Shown piece after piece: positions 1-11,750 of a stretch of 64,000 nucleotides of DNA (its first letter is position 1; each line of letters begins with the position of its first letter). The position numbers and the translations under genes are program-made. The notes under the pieces are model-generated. The model saw nothing but the letters and a program-made list of their open reading frames with translations, searched no databases and was not told the DNA's origin. Source of the DNA: Sphagnum compactum (Eukaryota; Bryophyta; Sphagnopsida; Sphagnales); contig OZ234497.1 of assembly GCA_965153455.1 (NCBI GenBank), positions 10,912,001 through 10,976,000 of the forward strand. The letters run 5' to 3'.

Positions 1-77
1 ACATTTCCCTTATTGATCAGGTTTTTGTGTACCAATAAATTAAGAAGCAAAAGAGATGAATGCCAAGTCTTTTTCAG

Positions 78-3000
78 GTGAAGACGTGGTGTCGTGTATC
101 CTGAAGGAGGGAGAAGGTGACGGAGAGTGGCGAATCATCCATGAAGATGGCAAGCTTGCTGTTGAAACAATTTGTTGTCCTCTGGCTTCTGACATCTATG
201 TTAAGAAAATGACAACAGAGATGGCCACAGATTTGAGTAATGAAATCTGTGATAACATGGGAGCTAATTCAGAAAGAAAGGGTCCAATGCATTCAGAGAG
301 GGGGCTCTCTGTGGCTTCAAAATCCAGCTCCTCAGTTTCTGAAGGATGGGGTACAGTTGGTCAGTTGCTGGAGGTCCCCAGTTCAGTGCAGCAGAAGCTA
401 GCAAACTCTAATGTTCTGCCTTGGGAGATCCATGACTCCCAGTCTGCACCGGCTATCAAGACTGTATTATCTGACTCAGGTACTATTCAACTGATTCCAC
501 CTGATCTTTTTGAATTGGAGATGCTGTCACAGAGTATGTATTGAGGCTGTGGCACTTTACCCCTAAGGTCTCACAAAGATAAGTAGCTGTGACTTGACCA
601 TTCAAACATGTGGTCAGTGCTTAAAAGAAGTTCTTGGTGATGTGCTCAATTCATCTTGACATGGGGATATACATGGGTGGTTGTCTCTACAGTGGCAGAA
701 GAGCAACAAATAACAGAGAACCAATCTTTGCCTTTGTCAGAGGAGCAGGTGAAGGAGCCCACATCAGAAATTCAGGTAATAGATATGACTGATCCATTAT
801 ATCAGTTTCAAAATCAAGATTTTCAGAACTGTGTCCTTGTGTTAGTACACCAGATCTTTAAACTAGCTCATACTAACCACACCACAGACACATCACTGAG
901 TCCAGCAATTCTAGTAAGCAATATGGGACATGTCAAAAGGACAATACAAACATGAACAATTTCATCATTCTGTTTGCTATTACTGTTCTTGAACTGGAGG
1001 TGTCTCATGATGATAAACACTGGAGTGTTGAGACAATTGCCAAAGCATGCTGAAACAGAAGGGTTTAACCTGCCTGTGTTTCATGAAGAGATGTGGTTAT
1101 AAATGTTTTTGTAAATGGCAGTGTATGACTGGCTGTTGCTGTGTTGCAGACTGAAATTCTAGATCTCAGAGCAGATTCAGAGGGATCTCAAGACAGCATA
1201 GGCCAGGGCCATGAGATCAAGAGTTCCACTCCTGAAATGAGGGTGAGCATGCGACAACAGGCTAAGAAGGGGGTCAGGTTTGCTGATAATCCTATGGTCA
1301 TCCCAAGCACATCACCATGTACTAGTTTCACATTGAAGCTTGCAGTATCAAAGTCTGCAAAGAGTATGAAAGTGAGACGCAGAAAAGGTTCAGTTCGCAA
1401 GAGTACCACCAGTGGAGTTGATGCACTTCTGCTCAAAGATCTGAAACCCATGTCAAGAAAAGTTAAGGAGAATGTTGCAATACATATGCACCCTACAACA
1501 GAATCAAAGGTGAAGTGTTTTGTAAATGGGAGGCGGCAATCGACCCCTAGGTTCAAGGTCACCACTCATTGTTTTGAAAGGGAAGGTAAGTTTGAATTTA
1601 CTCCAACTTGGTGAAGATGTGGTGTCAATGTAACTGTCAGTGTACTCAAGAGAAGTAGTTTACTCATTATGCACAAAATTGTTGACAAATCAAAATGGAT
1701 CTAGGTTTGTAGATCTTCAATTTCTCCAACCTCATTTTTATTTCTCTGGGAAGTTTCAAGTCCTGTTAACTTTGTGTGGATCAGAAGAAAAGGGGACTAT
1801 GACAAAAGAGCCAGGATCCATGATGACACAAGTGAATAGTGGATCCAGCAATGGTATTACTCTGTGGGCTATGGAGCTTGGTGAAGAGCAAAGAGGTTTG
1901 GTTACATGTGTCCCAAGTGCACCTACTTCAACAAGAAGTATTCAGGTATCTGTCAATGTCAACAGCTTCATTAACCCTTTGCAGCTCTTATCCTTCCACT
2001 TCTTTTCAAGAGGTTGCAGATTAAGCTTGCAATGGTATCATGGGACTAAAGTTTCCTAGCATTTCATAAATAGAATGTCTTGTTTTAGAGGCTATAGCTC
2101 AGGAAAGAAGCATCCATGAAAACATGTACCAGACATTAATTAAATCATCAGTCAGGGCCACATTTCACATAAAAGTTAGGAAATCCCAGCTAGTGCAATG
2201 AGTTTCTCTTCAAGAAATTGTAATGATATTATGATTTTTAGGAAGTGTTACTGTAGTTGGTCTGGAGTGCGTATATCATTGTCACAGTAATTGTCTGTCT
2301 GCCACTACAGCCTTTCACTGACAAAGACGAGGATTGTGTCCCAAATATCACAAACAAAAAAAGTTGCTCAACTCCTGGTAAGTATTGAATTCAGGATCCT
2401 CTCATTATCTTTTAAGTTGTAAACACTTTCTCTTCAGGCCCGTTACAGATTTTCCGTGGGTTATGGAGCTCCTTCACTCCAGTATCCAAACACTTCCTGA
2501 CTTTTGAGTGTCTCCTTATATTTGAGCAGTACCAGGATCTTTCTCTCAATGGTTTGTTTGTCTAGAGAAACATGATTAGCACGGTATATGTTCTTGCAAA
2601 CAACTGTTAATTTTTTTGCTATGTGCAGAACAGCAACCAAATGCAGCCTTGATGATCTAGCAGGGTATATAAATCTATGAAAGTTCATGTGCCAATGTTT
2701 CCCTGCAGGATCAACAGGCCTGAGGCGGTCTGCAAGGCTTCAAAAGAAAGTACAATCCAGACTACCCAGTTGAGGGAGGAAAGCGTATTGATTTATAGAT
2801 TCAGTCTCTATGTTGTGCAAATTGAGCACAGCTATAATGCTGTCCACTCTTGCCAATTGTAATTGCAATCAAAGCCATTTTAAACAGGCAGGAATGGTTC
2901 ACCAACAGTGAAATGGCGTTGCCCAGAGGTCAAGAAATGTCAAGGATCTGTTGTTATCCAATTGGCCATTCCTCAATGACCAATGAAGTAGTTTTCATCT

Positions 3001-5114
3001 CATCCTGGTGATTACTTTCTCTCTCATGTCAGCAGCTAGTGGTGGTCTCATCCTAACAGAATGTAAGAACCTATTCTGTAACTAGAGTTTTGCATTTTTG
3101 TTTCATTGGGACCTAAACAATCCCTGATGTGTGCACACTTCTCAACCTTTCCTTCATTATTTGAAATGCAAATCTGGGGTCAAGTTTTGGTTTACAACAT
3201 CTAGAATTTTCCTGAGCTGTGTACCTTGTCCTTCCAGTGTCTCAGAATGCTCTATAAAGTGCAACTTTTCATGGGAGATGTATTGCAAGCTCTTGGATGG
3301 TGAGTTTGGAAGCTCTTTTTGGATATAACCAGATATCTGCAGGTGAAGAGCTGTACTTGCAATCCTACAGGACATGTGAAGCTTGTTCTTTCAGATTATG
3401 GGAGCCAAGAGGACAGAGGAATGCATGATGAAAAGGAGTCTTCCATCTGCAGGTGGTGTTTGCTTCAAGTAACCAGGTGAGCAGTTCGCATCCGACCCTA
3501 AGTAGGTGAATCTTTTAAGAGCTTCATTCAGGCATGGTTGGTAGTTCAAAAAATTACTGCCATTCAAAACCAGAGTCAAGGCTACACTGATCACAATATT
3601 TGGCGTGGGTTGGGGTTTACTGTGTGTTCAAGTCAGTGTGGTCCACACTAATTATCTGCATGCAATTCAAAATTAGTTCAAAATGGAGATTCATTGCCCT
3701 ACACGGTTTAGTGGTGCGGGTATTGGCTCTGATTATCCATAAAATGATTTTTAGCGCAGATTCTGCACACTTTTCAGACATCTTAGATTACAGAAGACGG
3801 CCTTCTTGCAAAAAGTGTTGATTTTGAAAACGTTCTGGCTTTGAGGAAACCAAAGCACTATTTATAGCACAATCTGCCCTCAAAAATTCTTTTATGCCAA
3901 GGAAGGCGTCTGCCAAGGGTGCATTCTGCACCTTGTTCCTCTTTAGACCTCTGCAGAATCTGTGTAAATACACTAATTCTCTAGGCACATAATCTAATGT
4001 GGGCTTTTTTAATCAGTGGGGTCCACTCAATTCCAAGTTTTGGGCCAGTTTTGACCAAGTTCCACATAACTAGACCTCATATCTGGCCTTTTGCTTGAAC
4101 TGGGAATTAGATCAGGCCATCCTTGATGCTCTTGTTGGGACTAGATTCCTAACTGGGTTGTTCAACTAGCCTTCTACTGGAATATTGTCGAAGTCCTTAC
4201 AGAGGTTTTGGTTTTCCAGGTTGGTGATATAGATTGTTCTGCTTGGTCATTTAGGCCTCTTAGGCCAGTTAGTTAGACAGTGTTGATAAAATGTAATTTT
4301 CAATCTTGGGCTGCGTGTACTGTAGATGGAACAGCACCTTTTTCCTATCTAGACAGGGTTTGGAATTCCTTAGAAAAAGAAGGGAACCAAAGGTTGAAGA
4401 TTTGAAGAAAATTCTTTAGAACTGCACCAGAAACCCCATTATATTTGAAAATTGACCATGGCCAAAGGTTCTCTTAACCATCCTTAAACTAAAAGCAAAA
4501 GGTTCTATTCAAAAACCAGGGACCAGACTAATTTACTTGTACACAACTGCAGCTGGAGGTTCTGTATTAGCAGTGTGGATCGAACCACATAGTGTCATTT
4601 AGTATCCATATGCTGAAGAGAGTGAAGGTTGGTCTTCTGATGCATGACATACTCCAAACTTATTGCACTAAAGTTCCATATGAAAATTTGTGACCAATCT
4701 TCAGTGATGTGCAGGTGAACAATTGCTAAACAAAGAGTTCCAAATTTGTTTACTTGTTAGCTCTCCCTGATAGGAGAGACTATGGAACCATGTAGTTTTC
4801 ATCTGGTCCCACATTTTGAGGAATGTTCACCAGGTGTTACTGTGAAATGTGAGTTCATTTTTTTGGAACATCATAGAACATTTTGAGCTGTTGCTGGTTT
4901 GAACTGCAGAGCATTGACCAACCAGCTGCTTGCCATATCCAGACTAAAACAGAAACTGTCAGTTAGAGTTAGCCGGAAAGTAAGAAAAGCACAGCACCAG
5001 AACCCTGAGTTTGGTCATACACATGATGAGATTAAAAAAAAAACCTGCAAAAAGTATGTTAGCAATCAACAGGGGATGAAACGCAGAAAACCATCAATTT
5101 TGGTGGTAAACTGA
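78..5114 (+). CDS. Unrecognised basic, probably nuclear protein (5' partial)
   Basis: Eight exons join with consistent phase and GT..AG borders: 78-533, 693-775, 1150-1585, 1785-1945, 2311-2377, 2709-2749, 3343-3476 and 4910-5114 (stop TGA). This gives about 527 residues. A pyrimidine-rich acceptor ends at 77, so at least one exon lies upstream of the window. I do not recognise the family. The first visible exon is acidic and Ser-rich. Exon 3 is basic and contains KKGVRFADNP, which resembles the RVxF docking motif for protein phosphatase 1, plus the stretch KVRRRKGSVRKS. Exon 6 encodes GLRRSARLQKK and the last exon is Lys/Arg-rich (SRLKQKLSVRVSRKVRKA). No membrane segment is visible. Exon 7 has two donors 24 nt apart (after 3452 or 3476), both keeping frame; the second (GTGAGC) looks stronger. 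Nuclear location and phosphatase docking are inference from charge and short motifs only. Confidence 0.6.
4752..4860 (-). repeat. Dispersed repeat, inverted copy of 6411-6516
   Basis: This stretch in the last intron of the first gene reads as the reverse complement of 6411-6516. Shared blocks include GTAGTTTTCATCTGGTCCCA and the flanking pattern GTTAGCTCTCC...GACTATGGA, with scattered mismatches. It marks a dispersed repeat family of unknown class. No terminal repeats were found. Confidence 0.6.
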
Positions 5115-5274
5115 GTTTCGTCCTGTCCTTCCTTTTTCCTGAGCGCCTTCACTGCTGCTACATATATTTTTACTCATCCTAACTTTACAACTACTATAAT
5201 TAGTCTTGAACCTTGTGCATGGAATGCTGAGTTTCAGCATTTCACGCTAAGTTGCAGCATTTTATACTGAATTT

Positions 5275-5280
5275 AATAAA
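5275..5280 (+). promoter_or_regulatory. Possible poly(A) signal of the first gene
   Basis: A canonical AATAAA lies about 160 bases after the TGA stop of the unrecognised first gene. This supports 4910-5114 as its last coding exon. Plant poly(A) signals are loose, so this is only suggestive. Confidence 0.4.
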
Positions 5281-5639
5281 ATGTCTTAATGGATATCACT
5301 GAAAGAGGGGATGGGGGTGACAGGAGGCCCAATGACACAGTGAAGACAGGGTTACTTTATGGATAACTCTATTATGTCTCTTTTTGTCATTGCCCTAAGG
5401 TTCTGATCCTGTAGAACTTCACACTTGGGTGTTTCGTTGCCTTTTTTGTTGTAGGGATGACTTCCTTCTCCAAATTTGTTTCGCAAATTTCCATACTGGT
5501 AGGTGTTATTAGCAGATTGCTAAAGACTTAGGGTTATGTGTATAAACTTTAGGTTAAATGATCACAAACTGCTGGCAGACATTTGACAATTAGTTAGATA
5601 GAGAGTTGCAACCAACTGTGCAGAGAAAGCATGCTGCAG

Positions 5640-5784
5640 ACTGTTGGCACCGTGAGTCAAGCTCAGTGGCAGAGGGTCAGCAGGGATTTCAGCTACACAC
5701 AACTGGGTTTGAACCCAGAATCTTTTTTGAGGTCGCAGGGTCTCAGACAGGGCTATACCACTGACTCAGCACCCCTGGGCCAAT
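5640..5784 (-). mobile_element. tRNA-derived SINE, diverged copy
   Basis: Read on the minus strand, this segment starts with GGGTGCTGAGTCAGTGGTAT (A-box-like, + positions 5758-5773). It continues through a CCCTGTCTGAGACC...GACCTCAAAA block and then CTGGGTTCAAACCC (B-box-like, 5704-5717). The same order and spacing occur in the better-preserved copy at 16441-16633, so both belong to one family. No clear A tail or target duplication is visible here. It is not a functional tRNA gene because no cloverleaf can be drawn. Confidence 0.6.
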
Positions 5785-6223
5785 CTGAACATTTCAAAAT
5801 TTTGACTCTCAACTGTAAAGTATGTTAGGTTTCCTTATGATTTCTGAATTTGTTTTGATACCCCAATGTTTTGAACTGTTATTTGTACTATAGACTTGTA
5901 CTGTATAGTTGCAGGGTTTCAATTCTTCGAACATTTGATAATGTGGGGTCAGAGTTTTTTCTGAATTTGCCCTTCACAGAATTAATTAACACTAAGGTGA
6001 ATTGCAGGTACGGTATATCATCTTATTCGACCAACCCAAGCCAGTCAAATTTCATTTAATTCGAACAACACAAACCAGCCAAATTCTTCCCACTCATCCA
6101 TCAAAGTGTACACCTGAATCTAGTTGGCTGGTCATACCTAGCAATAAGTCCTTTAGATTGCTTCTCTCAAAACGACGAAGAAAAGGTGATCTAGACTGGT
6201 CATTGGTATGTGAGCTTCTTTTC
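5785..6223. other. Intergenic, no gene recognised
   Basis: AT-rich sequence between the SINE copy and the local duplication. Short open frames are present but show no recognisable domain and no exon-like structure. Confidence 0.5.
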
Positions 6224-6750
6224 CATGTGATGTAGAACAAGTGGCTCACATTGCATTGCCTAATGCCATGGCCCTTTATGGCAAGTTCAAACCAGCTACA
6301 GTTAAATAAGAATTGTTCCATGAAGGTTTAAAGAAACAAATGCCCCTTTATGGCAAGTTCAAACCAGCTACAGTTAAATAAGAATTGTTCCATGAAGGTT
6401 TAAAGAAACAAACTCACAGTTCCCACTAACACCTGTTGAACCATCCTCCAGAATGTGGGACCAAATGAAAACTACATCATCCATAGTCTCACTCTAACAA
6501 GGAGAGCCAACAAGCCTTTGGGTTCTTTTTCCTCATGATGTAAAACCAGCGGCTCACATTGCATTGCATAATGGATCTGCCCTTGATGCCAAGTTCAAAC
6601 CAGCAACAGTTAAATAAGAAATGTTCTATGAAGGTTTTGAAAAACAAACTTGCGGTTCACAATAATACCCTTTGAACAACCCTCCATGATGTGGGACCAA
6701 ATGAAAACTGCATCGTCCGTGTCTGTCCCTAACAAGCAGAGCCAACAGAG
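6224..6750. repeat. Local tandem duplication with an inner 72-bp duplication
   Basis: A unit starting with TGTGATGTAGAACAAGTGGC at about 6226 recurs, diverged, from about 6535. Both copies keep the order GGCTCACATTGCATTGC, GCAAGTTCAAACCAGC, GTTAAATAAGAA, TGGGACCAAATGAAAACT and AGAGCCAAC. The first copy also contains a near-perfect 72-base direct repeat (6272-6343 and 6344-6415). A related inverted copy of part of the unit lies at 4752-4860. No coding content is recognised. Confidence 0.75.
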
Positions 6751-9700
6751 CTATCTATTGATCTTATAACTTTCTGGTTTGGGTATTGTTTTTCTATTCC
6801 ATTTAGTCAAAACTCTAATAAGTGGTGTGAACAAATTTTTATTCTGTCACTGCTCAAAATCACACCAAGAAACTTCTTTATTTATTTACAAAAACAATTA
6901 CTGCCTTAAAACTTTTTTGGTCTTAAATTAAAAAAAAAAGTTTTCTCAGCACATCTGGCAGTGCAGCAGGAACAACAAATGTGCTCCCCTAGATTTGACC
7001 TTTTCAGTTTATATACATGAGAGTTGAACTTTGGGCCCGTCCAAGGACATGCCCATGGCATCCTGCATCATCCTTTATGTTTTACATCCATACTTGGGAC
7101 TTTAATCAGGAGCGTCCGCTCCATGGCCCTGGAACAAGGTGGGGCAGTTGTTGGGGGGAGTTTATGAAAATTTGTGAAGCTGAAATGGTTATTTAGCCTT
7201 TGAAATTTCCACATGTTAGATTCCAGGAGACTAACAAATAAGGAAAGGTGATATTATTCATAGGGGTTGTGAGTTTGATCCCATATTGTTGGGTCTCTCT
7301 CTAGTACATCTGGGCCTTGATCCGTCGGAACAATTTGTGTGTCAATATATAGGGCCTGATATAGCTCTAAACACTAACTTTGTCATCTTCACACATTTCT
7401 AGAATACAAAATAGGTTGCCCATTCCTAGGTCTCAAGTAACAACCAATTGAATTCAGCTAAGGAAAATTATTGGTCCAACTTGTTCCTTCTAACACATAG
7501 CCCACACTAATATTTAACTAGGACATTAGGGTCAGATGCATTGATAGGAGATAAAATAACATGACATTGGGCAAATTTTCCCCCTATTTTCTTTGGTATG
7601 CAAAATCAACCATTTTGCATTAATCAAGGGTTGATTGGGCTGGTTTGAAGAGTTCAAACAGAAAGGGAAAAGTATTAGTCATAAAGGCTGGAATCTAGAA
7701 ATAAAAATTTCCTTTTTGTCCTTAGAAGTTTTTGCTAAAGTGTTGGATTGCAAGATCGAAACACCCCTCCAAAGTTCATAATCCAAATAGGTGATACAGA
7801 CACATAATCATCACATAAACATGGCAACTCAGTTAACCCTTTTCAGCTTTGCTTGGAGAAAAATTTCTCAGGTTGCAAAACTTTTCTAACATTTGTTTTC
7901 CAAGACTTTGTCTCGCATCCTGAGGCATTGGAGTTTCCTAATATGTAAGTGCCCCATGACTTACTCAAACAAAGAATCTTTCAAAGAAAGGAACAGATCC
8001 ACGTGGAAAAGAGCAGGCACGGCATGTATACCTACTTATAATGGCTCAAGAATTTGTTGCCCCAAAGATATACAACAGACTTTTGAAAGAGGTAGCACCT
8101 ATGGTTTAGGAAGGGGGTTCTCAGTTAAAAGCCCAATAAGTCTTTCTTATTTCACAAGGATATTTTTCTTTTCCTTGGTTTTTTATGCTTTTAGTCTTGG
8201 TGTAAATAAACATGGTTTATTACATGTTACAAATTGCATTTTATCATTATTATCTTTTGATTGAAATTCATTTATATCAAGGTTATTTCAACATGTTATG
8301 TCATTGACATATGATGACGTGTTGTTTAATTGGGCTTCATGTGGATATGTTATCATTGTACAAGAAATTGTTAATAAAGGAACAAATGTCAATAAAAAAG
8401 GTGAGAATGAAAAATTAGCTTTTGCATTTAGCATGTGAAAACTACCATGATGGAGTCGTTTCAATATTATGCATGGTATTCAATCTTTTCTTTATCTTTT
8501 TTTTCATTTCATAGATCATAAATTGTATAATTTGTGCAATTTTTTGCAATTATGTAAATGTTATGTGGGATTATATGCACAAAGGGCAACAAAAGAGCAA
8601 ATGTGAAAGTGTGTTATGAATTTGGTGTGATTCAATGAGAATGTGTTTTGAACACAAAACAAGAATGAAGGTTGAAGATAGAATTAAAAATATTAGAATT
8701 AAGTATATTAGAATTGTGTTTTTATCACATAAATTATGATATTTGGTGGAACAATTTTTGTTGTGAGTTTTTTTTAATGTTTGGGCATGCACATATATAT
8801 GTTTTTTTAAAAATTGTGGTTTGCACTCACTTAAGATGTTACATAACAATTGATGTTCATTTCATTATGTGTGCATTATGTGGAAAGGAATGATTGAAAG
8901 AATTTTAGTGAACCAAAACATGAAATATCTCTTGATTAAGTTTTTGTGCATCACATGGGTAAAAGCATGATTACATGGTTCACTTTTGATATTATGAAAA
9001 CTCCACATCTTACATTAGCTACAATTTTTGCAATTATAATAACTATAAAAATATAAAATTTATAATTATCCCTTAAGCTTTTGGTCACAAATATTGATAA
9101 GTCACCCTATAGATATCTTTAAACATTCATTGGTGAAAATATTCATATGAAAGCTTGGAAATTTCAATGTGAAATGGAGAAAATGAAAAAATGAAGAAAA
9201 TCACAACATTTAAAATTTTTAGAAATTAAAAATATTTTATTGAAAAAATTAACTACTTATTTTTAAATGCTTACATTAATATATAACACGAGCTAGATGA
9301 TATTAGCCCATTTATACCATTAGAAGCATATTTTTAATGACGTGGATATTCATCTTTCAAAAAAGAATAAAGAACCTAAACATTTAAAGCCTATTTATTT
9401 ATCAAATTACTTAAACAAGATGAAAAAAAGACAAAACAATTTGAAAATGAAAAAATCCAAAAGAAAATTGATTAAATAAGGGTTAAAGAGGTATTTTAAA
9501 AATAATATTATCTTTGAAAGTTTCCAGTTTAATAAAATGACTAAGAAAATCCTGTTATTTACAACCACCTAGGTGCAAATGAGCTAACGATCTTACTTTA
9601 AAAAAAAGGTTGTATGTCTTTTTGCCCAAAAATAACTTTTTCATACAAATGTCCGTGTCATTTTTTTTGTTCTGCATTGTCTTTCATCAATTGCAGCAAC

Positions 9701-9839
9701 AAGTTTGCTTTTTGTTTGTTTGAGCTCCACTTGAAGTTGAGTTTGCAAGCTTGATGTCTGAGTTCCACTTGATGTTATGTTCACAATAATTCCCACTTGT
9801 GTCCTTTACATTATGCTCATACATGTAGTTCTCATCTCA
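6751..9839. other. AT-rich intergenic DNA, no gene recognised
   Basis: I see no conserved domain, no exon chain and no structured RNA. The longest open frame (7893-8264) reads as a Ser/Arg-rich stretch followed by a hydrophobic tail and has no recognisable family. Homopolymer and AT-rich runs dominate after 8270. Decayed transposon sequence is likely but not demonstrable by eye. Confidence 0.5.
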
Positions 9840-10205
9840 GTTCACTTTTAATTAGTTTTGAATTAAATTTTAATTAAATTTTAATTCACTTCCAATTAAC
9901 TCTTAGTTGATTCTTACTTGACTTTTAGTTAAATCCTAATTCACTTTTAATTAACTTTTAATTAACTTTTAGTTCATTTCAACTTAATTTTTAATTCATT
10001 TCTAGTTAACTCTTATTTCACTTTTAGTTCACTTCTAATTAATTATTAGTTCACTTTTAATTCATTTCCAATTAACTCTTAGTTCATTTTCAATTCACTT
10101 CCAATTAACTCTTAGTTCACTTCTAATTAATTTTTAGCTAACTATTAATTCACTTTTAGTTAAGTTTTAGTCCACTTTTAGTTGAGTTTTAGTTCATTCA
10201 TAGTT
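9840..10205. repeat. Degenerate tandem array of TTAGTTCACTT/AATTAACT units
   Basis: About 360 bases are built from imperfect alternation of TTTTAGTTCACTT and CTAATTAACTC-like words, giving a basic period near 12 with a higher-order period near 24. The array lies a few hundred bases upstream of the gypsy gag remnant. It could therefore be part of that element's LTR or leader, but this is not shown. Confidence 0.7.
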
Positions 10206-10454
10206 CACACATGGGTACACATTGACACACATGGGTGAACATGGGCCACATGTAAGTTGGAAGTTTATTGAAAAACTTCTAAGAGCTAGGTGCCCAATAG
10301 GTAAAATTCCCCATTATCTTTAGTTTGTTCAACATCAATCTTGAATACATTTTTTTGCCATAGCCTTATTTTGTTTTTATTTCTTCTTTGCAATAAAGTC
10401 TCATTGGATTCTTGTTTCGCACATGTTGTGTTCTTATTTATGTTATTTTACAAC

Positions 10455-11750
10455 ACAACCCCAACCAAAGGAACCATGGATCAACCTACCTAACAAGTTT
10501 GATAGCACACGTTCAAAGTTTCAAGGTTTTGTCAACCAAATGCATTTGGTCACTCAGCTTCATCCTCATTGGTATCCAACTTGCCCAACCCAAGTTGGAT
10601 TCATTAGCATTTGTTGTCAAGCATGACCCTTGCTTGGTTCGCACCTTTGTTGGATCATTAATCACCCTTGTTCATCGACTTTGAAACATTTCTTGAAAAA
10701 TTCAATGCCACCTTTGGAAATTTGGGCAAAGAATGCACATCTAGCATCAAAACACGATCTCTTCATGAAGGATGACATTCAGCTACAATATATGCATCAA
10801 AATTTAGATAGTTGATTTGTGATATTTCATGGGATGAAACAACACTCATAAATCAATTCCAAGTTGGGTTATGAGGTGATGTGAAAAACTTGATATTCAC
10901 CCTTTTAGATCTTTCAACATTAAGTCACGTCATTGCACAAGTTGTTTGGTGTGACAATAGGCGCTTTGAACGTCGAAAAGAGACGCGTCATGAACCAACA
11001 TCAACAACACAAAAGAATTTTGCACCATTAGCAACACAAAGGAACTTTCCACTTACAATGCCAACCTAGCCTTGAACAACCTTGCAAAAGGATGACCCCA
11101 TGCAGATTGATAAGATAAGATTCAAGCCCCTCACGAAATAAGAGAAACAACATCAATGTATAAACAATCTTTGTTTGTATTGTGGAAAACTAAGTCATGT
11201 TGCTCGCAAATGTCCAAAGAAACATGGTCCACATGTAGCACATGTCATCTCTATTACTAATCCACAACTAGAGGAGTTGAAAAATGAACATGTCCAGTCT
11301 TAGTAGGGATTGCAAAGCTGGACCTTGATGCATCATGTAATGAGAATGGTCCCAACCTATTTTCAGATCCAACACCATGTTTCTTGGTACCAATCACTAT
11401 CAAATGTCGTAAGCTTATAATAATGGAGGCCCAAACACTTCTTGATTTTGGCGCATCAACATGTTTCATTGACAAAAAATTGGTGTGATAACACAAGTTG
11501 GCTCAAGTGGAAAAGAATACTAGTGCCAATTGAGGTCATTGATGGTCGAAACCTTTCATTGAGACCACTCACACATGAAACCAAGGCATTAGATGTTACC
11601 ATTGGTTCTCACACCAACAAGGTGGTCTTCAATGTCATTTCATCTCTAAGAAATTTTATCATCATTGGATTGTATTAACTTACTCTACATAAACCATGAG
11701 TGGATTGCCATACGAAGAGTCTTCACTTTGAAACACCACAACATAAAACC
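10455..11750 (+). pseudogene. Ty3/gypsy gag-protease remnant
   Basis: Translation in shifting frames gives a recognisable Gag followed by protease. A matrix/capsid-like block begins at about 10490 (FDSTRSKFQGFVNQM, then LHPHWYP). FKPLT is at about 11127 and the CCHC zinc knuckle CLYCGKLSHVARKCPKK is at about 11170-11220. A retropepsin block with LLDFGASTCFID lies at about 11440-11475, where the usual D-S/T-G triad has become DFG. The conserved tail VPIEVIDGRNLS to THETKALDVTIGSH runs to about 11680, with further homology to about 11740. Several stops and frame changes show that it is dead. No reverse transcriptase was found downstream. An AATAAA at about 10391 may belong to the preceding LTR. 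Confidence 0.75.

Noticed and set aside
7893-8264. 123-codon open frame
   Set aside because: No family signature or exon partners. The second half is a hydrophobic translation of AT-rich DNA.
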